NCBI RefSeq assembly: GCF_003850045.1
Contig: NZ_RQJX01000006.1
Coordinates: 84,988-148,987, forward strand
DNA length: 64,000 bases
Direction of reading: 5' to 3'
Source: Aeromicrobium camelliae
GTDB taxonomy: Bacteria > Actinomycetota > Actinomycetes > Propionibacteriales > Nocardioidaceae
Part shown: positions 47,159-55,311 of the stretch, in pieces
Numbering within the stretch: the stretch's first letter is position 1
Layout: every line of letters begins with the position of its first letter
Notes under the pieces: generated by a model
Seen by the model: the letters and a program-made list of their open reading frames with translations, nothing else
Told to the model about the DNA's origin: nothing
Database searches by the model: none
Position numbers and translations under genes: made by a program

Positions 47159-48838
47159 TCAGGCCTCGAGGACGATGGGGATGATCATCGGGCGGCGTCG
47201 CAGCTTGCGACCGGCGAAGGAACCGAGCACGCGGCGCATGATCTGCTGCAACTGGTTGGCGTCGCGGGTCCCCTGTCCGAGGGCCTCCTCCAATGCGGAG
47301 ACGAGCTTCGGCTGGATCTCGTCGAACACCCGGTCGTCCTCGGCCAGGCCGCGGGCGTGGATCTCCGGGCCGGACAGGATCTTGCCGGTGGTGGAGTCGA
47401 TGACCACGACGGCCGACACGAACCCTTCCTCCCCCAGCACCCGGCGGTCCTTGAGCTCGCTGTCCGTGAGGTCGCCGACCGACGAGCCGTCGACGTACAC
47501 GTAACCGCAGTCCACGGCGCCGACGATGCGCGCATGACCGTCGATGAGATCGACGACGTAGCCGTCCTCGGCCAGGATCACGTTCGGGACGCCGGTGGCG
47601 CGTGCGAGTTCGGCGTTGGAGTGCAGGTGCCGGATCTCGCCGTGCACGGGCATGACGTTCTGCGGCTTGACGATGTTGTAGCAGTAGAGCAGTTCGCCGG
47701 CCGACGCGTGACCCGAGACGTGGACGAGGGCGTTGCCCTTGTGCACGACGTTGGCCCCCAGCTTGGTGAGGCCGTCGATCACCCGGTACACCGCGTTCTC
47801 GTTGCCGGGGATCAGCGACGACGCGAGGAGCACGGTGTCGCCGGGCTCGAGGCTGACCTGCTGGTGGCTGCGGTTGGCGATCCGCGAGAGCGCGGCCATC
47901 GGCTCGCCCTGCGAACCGGTGGACATCAGCACCATCTTCTCCGGCGGGGCGGCGTCCACACGGTCGACGACGACGCCGTCGGGAACGTGCAGGTAGCCCA
48001 GTTCGCGAGCGATCTGCATGTTGCGCACCATGGAACGGCCCACGTACGCGACCTTGCGGCCGTGCTTGGCGGCCGCGTCGAGCACCTGCTGGACGCGGTG
48101 CACGTGCGAGGCGAACGAGGCGACGATGATGCGCTTCTTGCTCTTGGCGAAGACGGCGTCGATCGCCGGGGTGATCTGACGCTCCGCGGTGGTGAAGCCG
48201 GGCACATCGGAGTTGGTCGAGTCGGTGAGGAACAGGTCCACCCCGGCCTCGCCGAGCCGCGCGAACGCACGAAGGTCGGTGATGCGGCCGTCGAGCGGCA
48301 GCTGGTCCATCTTGAAGTCGCCCGTGTGCAGTGCGACGCCCGCCGGAGTCTTGATCGCGACGGCGAGCGCGTCGGGGATCGAGTGGTTCACCGCGACGAA
48401 CTCGCACTCGAACGGACCGAAGGACAGCACGTCGTTCTCGGCCACGACGTAGCGCGGGACCTCCTTGAGACGGTGCTCCTTGAGCTTCGGGTCGACGAGG
48501 GCCAACGTCAGCTTGGAGCCGATGATCGGGATGTCACCACGCTCGCGGAGCAGGTACGGCACGCCACCGATGTGGTCCTCGTGGCCGTGGGTGAGCACGA
48601 TGCCGACGACGTCGTCGAGGCGGTCGCGGATCGGACCGAAGTCCGGGAGGATCAGGTCGACGCCGGGATGGTGTTCCTCGGGGAACAGCACCCCGCAGTC
48701 GACGATCAGCAGCTTGCCGCCGAACTCGAAGACCGTCATGTTGCGGCCGATCTCCCCCAGACCGCCGAGCGGGATGACCCGCAACGCGTCGTCGGGCAGA
48801 GGTGGCGGCGGTCCGAGCTCGGTGTGCATGTGGCTCAT
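47159..48838 (-). CDS. rnj: Ribonuclease J
   Basis: Metallo-beta-lactamase/beta-CASP nuclease for mRNA and rRNA processing, 559 aa. The metal motif HGHEDHIGGVPYLL lies near residue 83, followed by VNHSIPDALAVAI and LHTGDFKMD. The beta-CASP part has SFASHVHRVQQVL and STGSQGEPMAALSRIA, then VHVSGHASAGELLY and MPVHGEIRHLHSNAELA with the last metal His. A C-terminal dimer/oligomer domain (about 450–550) completes a standard RNase J. It lies 16 nt downstream of dapA on the same strand, the usual actinobacterial dapA–rnj pair. Confidence 0.96.
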   Translation of the reverse strand: MSHMHTELGPPPPLPDDALRVIPLGGLGEIGRNMTVFEFGGKLLIVDCGVLFPEEHHPGVDLILPDFGPIRDRLDDVVGIVLTHGHEDHIGGVPYLLRERGDIPIIGSKLTLALVDPKLKEHRLKEVPRYVVAENDVLSFGPFECEFVAVNHSIPDALAVAIKTPAGVALHTGDFKMDQLPLDGRITDLRAFARLGEAGVDLFLTDSTNSDVPGFTTAERQITPAIDAVFAKSKKRIIVASFASHVHRVQQVLDAAAKHGRKVAYVGRSMVRNMQIARELGYLHVPDGVVVDRVDAAPPEKMVLMSTGSQGEPMAALSRIANRSHQQVSLEPGDTVLLASSLIPGNENAVYRVIDGLTKLGANVVHKGNALVHVSGHASAGELLYCYNIVKPQNVMPVHGEIRHLHSNAELARATGVPNVILAEDGYVVDLIDGHARIVGAVDCGYVYVDGSSVGDLTDSELKDRRVLGEEGFVSAVVVIDSTTGKILSGPEIHARGLAEDDRVFDEIQPKLVSALEEALGQGTRDANQLQQIMRRVLGSFAGRKLRRRPMIIPIVLEA

Positions 48839-48854
48839 AGGGTCCTTACATGGG

Positions 48855-49769
48855 TCAGCGGTCGAGAAGACCGGCGGCGACCAGACCCTCGCGCACCACG
48901 GCGATGTCCGCGTCCTCGACCGGCGGAAGCGGCGGGCGCACCGCCACGGAGTCGAGGACGCCGAGCAGATGGAGCGCGACCTTGGCCGACATCGCTCCCT
49001 GGACGTGGTTCATGAGGGCCCGGACGAGGGGCAACAGCTGGAGGTTGATGCGGCGCGCAGTGGCGAGATCGCCGGCGTCGACCGCTTCGACCATCGCGCG
49101 GTACTCGTCGCCGGCGGCATGGCCGACGACGCTGACGACGCCGGCAGCGCCGATCGTCAGCCACGCGAGGTTGAGCGAGTCGTCGCCCGAATACAGGGCG
49201 AGGTCGGTCTCGCGCAGGAGCCACGCTCCTCGCTCGAGGTCACCGACGGCGTCCTTGACGGCGACGACCGGCTCGATCGCAGCGAGGCGGGGGTACGTCT
49301 CCTCGGCGATCTGCAGGCCGGTGCGACCGGGGATGTCGTACAGCATGATCGGCAGGCCGCCCCCGGCGTCGGCCACGGCCTGCGTGTGCAGCACGATCCC
49401 GGACTGCGGCGGCTTGGAGTAGTACGGCGTGACGAGCAGCAGTCCGTCGGCCCCCACCCGTGCGGCCTGCTCGGCCAGTTCGACCGAGTGCCGCGTGTCG
49501 TTGGTGCCGACGCCCGCGACGACACTCGCCCGGTCGCCGACCGCCTCGAGCACCGCAGCCAGCAGCTGGCCGTCCTCGGCGCCCGTGGTCGTGGGCGACT
49601 CCCCCGTCGTGCCGCTCACGACGATTCCGTCATTGCCGTGGTCGACCAGATGCGTGGCGATCTTCTGCGCCGCGTCGAGGTCGAGTGAACCGTCGGCAGC
49701 GAACGGCGTGACCATGGCGGTCAGCACCCGGCCGAACGGCGCGGACGTCGAGGCGAGGGGCGAGGTCAT
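48855..49769 (-). CDS. dapA: 4-hydroxy-tetrahydrodipicolinate synthase
   Basis: Condenses pyruvate with aspartate semialdehyde for lysine and diaminopimelate. The 304-aa TIM-barrel has VLTAMVTPFAADGSLDL, VSGTTGESPTT (GTTGE loop), the catalytic Tyr in IMLYDIPGRTG and the Schiff-base Lys in VVAVKDAVGDLE. Order and length are normal. It starts 53 nt after the SIS gene stop and is followed by rnj. Because dapA–rnj is conserved across actinobacteria, I treat it as a housekeeping gene and not as part of the yhf-like operon, although readthrough from that operon is likely. Confidence 0.95.
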   Translation of the reverse strand: MTSPLASTSAPFGRVLTAMVTPFAADGSLDLDAAQKIATHLVDHGNDGIVVSGTTGESPTTTGAEDGQLLAAVLEAVGDRASVVAGVGTNDTRHSVELAEQAARVGADGLLLVTPYYSKPPQSGIVLHTQAVADAGGGLPIMLYDIPGRTGLQIAEETYPRLAAIEPVVAVKDAVGDLERGAWLLRETDLALYSGDDSLNLAWLTIGAAGVVSVVGHAAGDEYRAMVEAVDAGDLATARRINLQLLPLVRALMNHVQGAMSAKVALHLLGVLDSVAVRPPLPPVEDADIAVVREGLVAAGLLDR

Positions 49770-49822
49770 GTTCCGAGGCTACCGCTTGCGCCGCCGTCGA
49801 GAGCGGTCAGGATCGCCGCAAC

Positions 49823-50842
49823 TCACTCGGTCATCGTCACCTTGGACAGGCCGCTCGGGTGATCCGGATCGAGCCCCAAGGCGAGCGATGCCGCGAGCGC
49901 GAGCTGCTGGCCGCGGATGGTCGCCAGGATCGCCTCGAACTCCGGCTCGGTCGCCGCGAAGGTGACGTCGCCGTGCGGCGCCACGAGCAGGGCCGGTGCA
50001 TGAGCGGCCACGTCCGCGACGAGCGCCGTCGTGTCGGCATCGGGCGCGGTCGATCCGGCGAAGGCGACGACCGGCGTGCCGCCGACGGCCAGCCGCACCG
50101 GACCGTGACGGAAGTCGGCCGTCGAGAAGCCGTGGGCGAGGATTCCCGTCGTCTCCTGCAGTTTCAGCGCGGACTCGAAGGCGGCGGCCGCCGCGAAACC
50201 TCGGCCGACCATCGCCACCTTCCCTGCCGCGGTGACGGCCCGGACGGCCGGGTCGAGCGCCGACGCGTCGTCGAGGAGCGCCGCGGCGTGGTCGCCGAGC
50301 GACGCCACGGCAGCCGGGTCGAGCTGGGCGTCGCTGGCCGCCGCAGCCACGGCCGTTCCCGCGAGCATCTGCGCCGTCACCGTCTTGGTGGCCGGCACTG
50401 CCGTCTCCGGCCCGACGCCGAGCGCGAGGTGAACGCTCGCGGTCTGCGCCAACGCGGAGTTCTCGTCGTTGGTGACGCCCACGACGAGGGACCCTGCCTC
50501 GCGGAATCGACCCGCGAGGTCCACGATCTCGGGAGTCTGTCCCGACTGCGACACGGCGAGCACGACCCAGTCGCCGTACCGTTCGGTCGTCTGGCCGAAC
50601 GAGGTGTAGACGCTCGGTGAGAGGAGACTGACCGGCATCCCACTGCGCACCTGGGCGCTGTAGGCCGCGACCCGCGCCGCGTTGTCGCTGGATCCCCGCG
50701 CCAGGATCGCCAGGCCGGCGCGTCGATGCACCCCGGCGCCGCGCAGCTCGGCGATCAGGCCGGGAAGTCGTCCGGCCATCGCGGCCAGCGCCTCCGGCTG
50801 GTCCTGCATCTCCCGGCGCATCGCGCCGCCGATCTGGGTCAT
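49823..50842 (-). CDS. Two-domain SIS sugar-phosphate isomerase/deglycase-like protein
   Basis: A 339-aa protein with two sugar-isomerase (SIS) domains, as in the C-terminal half of GlmS, AgaS and the deglycase FrlB, but no glutaminase domain. The first domain has LAILARGSSDNAA (phosphate loop) and LAVSQSGQTPEIVD; VPATKTVTAQMLAG follows, and the second has VAMVGRGFAAAAAFESALKLQETTGILAHGFSTADFRHGP, where the ALKLQE/T-x6-F-H-GP pattern matches the GlmS-type active site. It is the last gene of the yhf-like operon, overlapping the phosphopentomutase-like gene by 4 nt. E. coli yhf lacks a SIS gene inside it but lies beside frl, whose FrlB is a SIS deglycase. The reaction is not known. Confidence 0.85.
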   Translation of the reverse strand: MTQIGGAMRREMQDQPEALAAMAGRLPGLIAELRGAGVHRRAGLAILARGSSDNAARVAAYSAQVRSGMPVSLLSPSVYTSFGQTTERYGDWVVLAVSQSGQTPEIVDLAGRFREAGSLVVGVTNDENSALAQTASVHLALGVGPETAVPATKTVTAQMLAGTAVAAAASDAQLDPAAVASLGDHAAALLDDASALDPAVRAVTAAGKVAMVGRGFAAAAAFESALKLQETTGILAHGFSTADFRHGPVRLAVGGTPVVAFAGSTAPDADTTALVADVAAHAPALLVAPHGDVTFAATEPEFEAILATIRGQQLALAASLALGLDPDHPSGLSKVTMTE

Positions 50843-52098
50843 GTCGTCCTTTCAGGGTCGGGTTCGAGAAGTGCTCGAGGATCGCCGATCGCCAGGGCTC
50901 CCTCCGGGAGGCCGAGCCAGTGTGCGGCGGCGGCACCGACGTCAGCGAGCGAGTCGGCGTCCGAGCCGCGTCGAGTCCGCGGCTCGCCGCCCGTCGCGAG
51001 GAGCACCGGAACCCACTCGCGGGTGTGGAAGGGGTGGCCGACCGACGGGTCGTTGCCGTGGTCGCCGGTGATGACGAGCAGATCCTCGGGGCCGAGCCGC
51101 TCGACGACGCTGGCGAGCGCCTCGTCGACGAGTTCGAGGTGGTCGGCGAACGCCCGGGCGTCTTGCGAGTGGCCGGCCAGGTCGGTCTGCTGCACGTTCG
51201 CGACGACGAGGCCCGTTCCCGCAGTCGCCGCGACAGCCGCCATGATCTCGGCCGTGTCGACTGCCGGACGACGGTCCACCTCGGCATCGGTGACCAGCAG
51301 ATCGGCGGCCTTGCCGATCAGAGTGACGGGAAGGCCGGCCCGTGCTGCCGCCTCGGGAAGCTGCCGGGCATGGTCGACGGCCGCACCGAGATGCTGCACC
51401 TCCAGCCCGCCGTTGCGGTAGAACCCGCTCGCCGGTGTATCCAGTCCGACTGTGCCGTCGGCTCCGTCGCGTACCGCGTCGCTGAGCGCTCCGTCCGCAT
51501 GGCCGCCGACGGCGATGACGCGCGCGACGGGCGCGACGCCGCGCACGATCTGAGCGATCTCGAGAATCGCGTCGAAGTCCAAGTCCTCAAGACGGCACGA
51601 GACGTTCCAGTTGAGGCCGGGGTCGGCCTCGAGGTTGTCGTGCACGAGCGCGGCACCGTCGACGACGAGCAGGGGGCGCCCGTCGAGGGTCTGCACGTCG
51701 TGGCCACGCGCTTGCAACGCCTCGGACACGACATCGAGCCGTTCGGCGAGCTTGCACAGCACCACGTGGGACATGTCCGCGCCCATGAGGGTCTGGTGGC
51801 CCGCGAACGAGTCCGCGCCGGGATAGCCGAGCCCGGTGCGCGCGCCGGTCGTCCGCAGCGACGGCGCGGGAGCGGCGAGGCCGGCGGCGAGGTCGGGCCG
51901 GACCTCCACGAGCCCCAGCCCGGCCACATGCGGGACGCGCAGCGGCCGGCCGCGCTCACGCAGCGACCAGTCGGCGACGGCCCCGAGGGTGTCCGCCGAC
52001 GCGTCCTCAACGCGCAGCGCGGCGGCGTCGGGCATCGCGCCGATACCGAAACCGTCGAGGACGAGGATCGTCGCCGATCGGTGCGAGCCAGCGGTCAT
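50839..52098 (-). CDS. yhfW: Phosphopentomutase-like enzyme (YhfW type)
   Basis: A 419-aa alkaline phosphatase-superfamily mutase related to phosphopentomutase (DeoB). Metal and catalytic segments are ILVLDGFGIGAMPD (first metal Asp), GADSFAGHQTLMG (position of the nucleophile, with Ser where DeoB has Thr), NVQQTDLAGHSQDA, and LVITGDHGNDPSVGHPFHTREWVPVLL, close to the DeoB sequence ending in HTRE. A phosphate-transfer reaction between C1 and C5 of a pentose is the family precedent, but the substrate is probably different. It overlaps genes on both sides by 4 nt. E. coli YhfW is the closest match by family and context. Confidence 0.82.
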   Translation of the reverse strand: MTAGSHRSATILVLDGFGIGAMPDAAALRVEDASADTLGAVADWSLRERGRPLRVPHVAGLGLVEVRPDLAAGLAAPAPSLRTTGARTGLGYPGADSFAGHQTLMGADMSHVVLCKLAERLDVVSEALQARGHDVQTLDGRPLLVVDGAALVHDNLEADPGLNWNVSCRLEDLDFDAILEIAQIVRGVAPVARVIAVGGHADGALSDAVRDGADGTVGLDTPASGFYRNGGLEVQHLGAAVDHARQLPEAAARAGLPVTLIGKAADLLVTDAEVDRRPAVDTAEIMAAVAATAGTGLVVANVQQTDLAGHSQDARAFADHLELVDEALASVVERLGPEDLLVITGDHGNDPSVGHPFHTREWVPVLLATGGEPRTRRGSDADSLADVGAAAAHWLGLPEGALAIGDPRALLEPDPERTT

Positions 52099-53258
52099 GC
52101 CACACGCCTTCCCACGGGGTCGTAGATGCCGTCCAGCTGCGGCCGTCCGGTCCCGACTCCGGAGACCACCGCGACCCGGGACCGGGTGACGAAGATCTGC
52201 GTCCGGAGGGCCATGACGGCGGTGTCACCGATCGTGGCCTCGGGACCGTCATCGACCCAGGTGAATCGCCGGTAGTAGTCGATGCTCGCTGCCGGGGCCT
52301 TGTGCAGTACCGCACGCCGCCGCCCTCGGGGCGTCGCGACGATCACGTGACGGGCATGTCCGCGGTGGTAGAAGCCGCCTCCGAACACGCTCGGAGCAGT
52401 GCCCAGCTGGGCGATCTCGGAGACGTACACGAGCGCCGGCACTTCGCGCAGGTCCATGTCGACGGCATGCTGAGGAGTCGTCCCGGTGAGGGCATGACCC
52501 GGCTCACCGAACGCGCCACCCAGTCGCGCGATCTCGGGGATGGAACTGACGCTGGTGTGGCTCGGCAGCGACACGACCGGGTCGATCCCCGCCTCACGCA
52601 TCGCCTTCGCGGCCGCCTGCACGCGGTCGAGCGTGGGCGTGGGCTCGGGACGCCCTGTCTCGGGTTCGAAGCTGAGACACGGGAAGCCGGTGACACCGGC
52701 GATCTCCGCTCCCCTCAGTCCTGCGTACCGGTCGAGGACGGCCGCCACGGCGTCGGGTTCGAACCCGCCGTCCTGGCCGGGGTACGTCGATTCCTGCGTT
52801 CCGCGGATCTTCAGCAGAATCCGCTGGCGACGGCCCAGCTCGCCGGAGACGGAGTCGACTGCTTCGAGGTTGGCCGTGTCCGTGACTGTGACGAAATCGG
52901 GGTCGTGGCTGAGCAGAGCAGGCAGCCGACGACGCGGTACCTGCACGAGGTGCCCCAGATTGCCCAATCGTGCCCCTGCGGCGAGCACGGCGTCGGCCTC
53001 ACGATGGTCGATGGCGGCGGCGGCCGGAATGTGCTCGGCGATCGTCTCGGAGATCAGGGGGTTGCGGCCGTACTGCTTGGAGACGAACCACAGGCCGACG
53101 TCGTGGGCCCGCGCGGTCTCGGCGAGTGCCGCGGCGTTGGCACCGACCGTATCGCGGTCGATGACGTAGGTGTCGGGTTCGATCGCGCCGGACTGGTGCA
53201 GCGCCACGGCGACGTCGATCAGCGCAGGGTTGCGCCGCTCCGTCATGGTGAGGAACAT
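52095..53258 (-). CDS. yhfX: PLP-dependent YhfX-type protein (alanine racemase-like fold)
   Basis: A 387-aa pyridoxal-phosphate protein with an alanine racemase N-terminal-type barrel. Lys61 in LWFVSKQYGRN is the expected Schiff-base Lys, the RNP-type loop follows, and TGFPCLSFEPETGRPEPTPTLDRVQ and VSLPSHTSVSSIPEIARLGGAFGEPGHALTGTTPQHA are later barrel loops. The C-terminal beta domain has FGGGFYHRGHARHVIVATPRGRRR. A racemase, decarboxylase or aldolase reaction on an amino acid is possible; the family is uncharacterised. ATG at 53258 shares a base with the YhfS stop (TGATG); a second ATG four codons later is also plausible. Confidence 0.82.
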   Translation of the reverse strand: MFLTMTERRNPALIDVAVALHQSGAIEPDTYVIDRDTVGANAAALAETARAHDVGLWFVSKQYGRNPLISETIAEHIPAAAAIDHREADAVLAAGARLGNLGHLVQVPRRRLPALLSHDPDFVTVTDTANLEAVDSVSGELGRRQRILLKIRGTQESTYPGQDGGFEPDAVAAVLDRYAGLRGAEIAGVTGFPCLSFEPETGRPEPTPTLDRVQAAAKAMREAGIDPVVSLPSHTSVSSIPEIARLGGAFGEPGHALTGTTPQHAVDMDLREVPALVYVSEIAQLGTAPSVFGGGFYHRGHARHVIVATPRGRRRAVLHKAPAASIDYYRRFTWVDDGPEATIGDTAVMALRTQIFVTRSRVAVVSGVGTGRPQLDGIYDPVGRRVA

Positions 53259-54394
53259 CAGCGGTCGCCCCCGGCAAGCGCGTCCCGCAGGATCCGCGCG
53301 GTCAGGCGCGCTCCGCCCCGCATCGGGTTGATCCGCACGGCCCAGTCACGCAGCTCCGGCTGCGCGTCGAGCGTCGAGGAGGAGAGGCGATAGACGAGCG
53401 GCGTGATCTCGTACCGCGAGTTCGATCCGACCGGATAGGGCGCCGCACCGAAGCGGGCGGCCCGCTGAGGAACGTCGCCCGCGACGGGGCGGTCGAGCAG
53501 CGCGATCACGCAGAGGTCCTGGGCGTTCGCCAGACGCGCGTCCACGATGCCGGGAACCTCACCCGACACCAGCAGCTCGGCCAGCTCCACCGAAGCGCGC
53601 GCCTGGGCGGCCCAGTTCAGGGGGACCATGACGAGCGCCTGCAGCGCGGCGAGGGCCTGACCGCCCTGCACCTGTCCGCCGCCGGAGTAGTTGGCCGCTC
53701 GCGCCTGCTCGACGATGGCCGCATCGCCGAGCACGACCCCGACACCTTCGGGTCCGTTGAGCTTGAACAGCGAGAATGCGGAGGCGCTCGCGCCGTACTC
53801 GACACCGATCCGCGGCGTGCGGTAGACCGCGTAGTTGTCGTCCACGATGACGTGCCGTCCAGCGGCCCGAGCGCGCGCGATGACGTCTCCGGGCTGGTGC
53901 TGATCGGTCAACCGCTGCCGCGTGTGCTGGACGTACACCCAGCGCGCGGGATCCTCGGCGAGGGCCCGGTCGAACGCCGCCTCGTCATCGAAGTCGACCC
54001 GGACGACCTCGGCCGCGCCGTCGTGCAAGGTCGTGCCCGTCGTCGAGTAATCCGGAGCAGCGTGCGCCAGGAGCCGCCGTTCGCCACGGGCCCAGGGCCC
54101 GGCGGAGAGCGCCGCACGGATCGCACCGGTACCTGCGCCCTGGACCAGGCAGGCGTCCTCGGCGCCGAAGGCCTGCGCCAGCGTCAGCTCGGCCCGACGC
54201 GTGGTGTCCGGCTGTCCGAGCCCGGGCAGCACTCCGACGTCGGCGCGGAACATCGCCCCGTCGGGGAAATGCTCGGCGATCGCCTCGACCAGACGCTGCT
54301 GCGCGTCGATCGCGTCCTCGGCGGTGGCGATCGGCAGCGGGGTCGTCGGCGGCAGGGTGGGACGTTCCGTGCTGCCGTGAGCCAGGGAGCTCAT
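53258..54394 (-). CDS. yhfS: PLP-dependent YhfS-type protein (fold-type I aminotransferase-like)
   Basis: A 378-aa protein of the aspartate aminotransferase fold. The cofactor Asp is in VIVDDNYAVYRTPRIGVEYGA and the Schiff-base Lys in ASAFSLFKLNGPEGVGVVLG, followed by a C-terminal domain with RYEITPLVYRLSS. Family members act on amino-acid substrates (transfer, lyase or desulphurase reactions). It has no partner aminotransferase motif that would name the donor. It overlaps php by 4 nt and YhfX by 1 nt. E. coli YhfS is the family precedent. Confidence 0.82.
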   Translation of the reverse strand: MSSLAHGSTERPTLPPTTPLPIATAEDAIDAQQRLVEAIAEHFPDGAMFRADVGVLPGLGQPDTTRRAELTLAQAFGAEDACLVQGAGTGAIRAALSAGPWARGERRLLAHAAPDYSTTGTTLHDGAAEVVRVDFDDEAAFDRALAEDPARWVYVQHTRQRLTDQHQPGDVIARARAAGRHVIVDDNYAVYRTPRIGVEYGASASAFSLFKLNGPEGVGVVLGDAAIVEQARAANYSGGGQVQGGQALAALQALVMVPLNWAAQARASVELAELLVSGEVPGIVDARLANAQDLCVIALLDRPVAGDVPQRAARFGAAPYPVGSNSRYEITPLVYRLSSSTLDAQPELRDWAVRINPMRGGARLTARILRDALAGGDR

Positions 54395-55311
54395 GGTTTC
54401 TCCGTTCCATTCAGCCAGCGCAGCGCGTTGGCGCGGTAAAGCAGATCGGCGGTTGCGTCGTCGACCCCGTGGCGGTCGAGCGCCGCACGGAAGGGACCGA
54501 GCACGTGCCCGAAACCCTGGCCGCCGTTGACGGTGAGATAGCTGTCGCGTGAGATGTCGTTGCTCAGCAGGATGTGGCGGCCGTACCCTGCCTCGAGGAG
54601 GTCGAGCAGCATGGTCAGGCGGCGCTCGTCGGCCTGATACGACGTCTTGCCGACCGTGTCGAACGCGATGTACGCGCCGGCCTCGGCGATACGGCGATGC
54701 TGGTCGCCGTCGTCGCTGAGGTCCTGGTGGCCGATCGAGATCCGATGGGGCTCGAGGCCCTGCGACGTCAGCAGCTCGAGTTGCTCGAGAGCGCCGCTGC
54801 CGAGGTGAGCGTGGGTCGCGAGCGACAGGCCGGTCTGCGCCGCGGCACGTGCGGAGGCCAGCAGACTCGTCCGTTCCGCCGGGCTCGCAGCACCGTGGCT
54901 GCCGATCTCCCCGAGGACGCCGGGGCGAAGGCCGCTCTCGCCCACCCCGTCGTGGATGTCACGGACGAGCAGCTCGACGGCCCGCTCGACCGAGTCACCG
55001 GGCTCGCCCTGCGGATGGAACCGCTCGTAGTACCAGCCGGTGGCCACGACGACCTCGACACCGGCGCGTTCAGCGATGCGTCGCACGGCGGCGGCGTCGC
55101 CGCCCATCCCTCGACAGGTCAGGTCGACGACGAGAGCGAGCCCGTGCTCGTCCTTCGCGCGCGCCAGCTCTGCGACCACGGCGTCGCGGTCGCTCACCAC
55201 GGCGGACGGGTCGTCCGCCGTGGTGAGGTCGAGCGTGAGGTGTTCGTGCGCCAGTACCGGCCCGTTCACCTCGTCGGGCTCGAGGAGCCCGTTGACAGTG
55301 CGGATCGGCAT
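54391..55311 (-). CDS. php: Phosphotriesterase homology protein
   Basis: A 306-aa amidohydrolase-superfamily enzyme of the phosphotriesterase type. The binuclear metal site appears complete: His22 and His24 (AHEHL), Glu135 (GEIGSHG, in the place of the carboxylated Lys of true phosphotriesterase, as in E. coli Php), a His in LATHAHLG, a His in SIGHQDLS and Asp in LLSNDISRDS. Family members hydrolyse lactones, phosphoesters or esters; the E. coli protein has no known substrate. The ATG overlaps the YhfT stop by 1 nt (TGATG) and the end overlaps YhfS by 4 nt. A much longer reading upstream only runs through yhfT. Confidence 0.88.
   Translation of the reverse strand: MPIRTVNGLLEPDEVNGPVLAHEHLTLDLTTADDPSAVVSDRDAVVAELARAKDEHGLALVVDLTCRGMGGDAAAVRRIAERAGVEVVVATGWYYERFHPQGEPGDSVERAVELLVRDIHDGVGESGLRPGVLGEIGSHGAASPAERTSLLASARAAAQTGLSLATHAHLGSGALEQLELLTSQGLEPHRISIGHQDLSDDGDQHRRIAEAGAYIAFDTVGKTSYQADERRLTMLLDLLEAGYGRHILLSNDISRDSYLTVNGGQGFGHVLGPFRAALDRHGVDDATADLLYRANALRWLNGTEKP

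Noticed and set aside
48855..49769. dapA as a member of the yhf-like operon (DapA-family aldolase for its substrate)
   Set aside because: It is 53 nt away where other members overlap, and dapA next to rnj is a conserved housekeeping pair; the sequence has the normal DapA active site. Readthrough is possible but not evidence of function.
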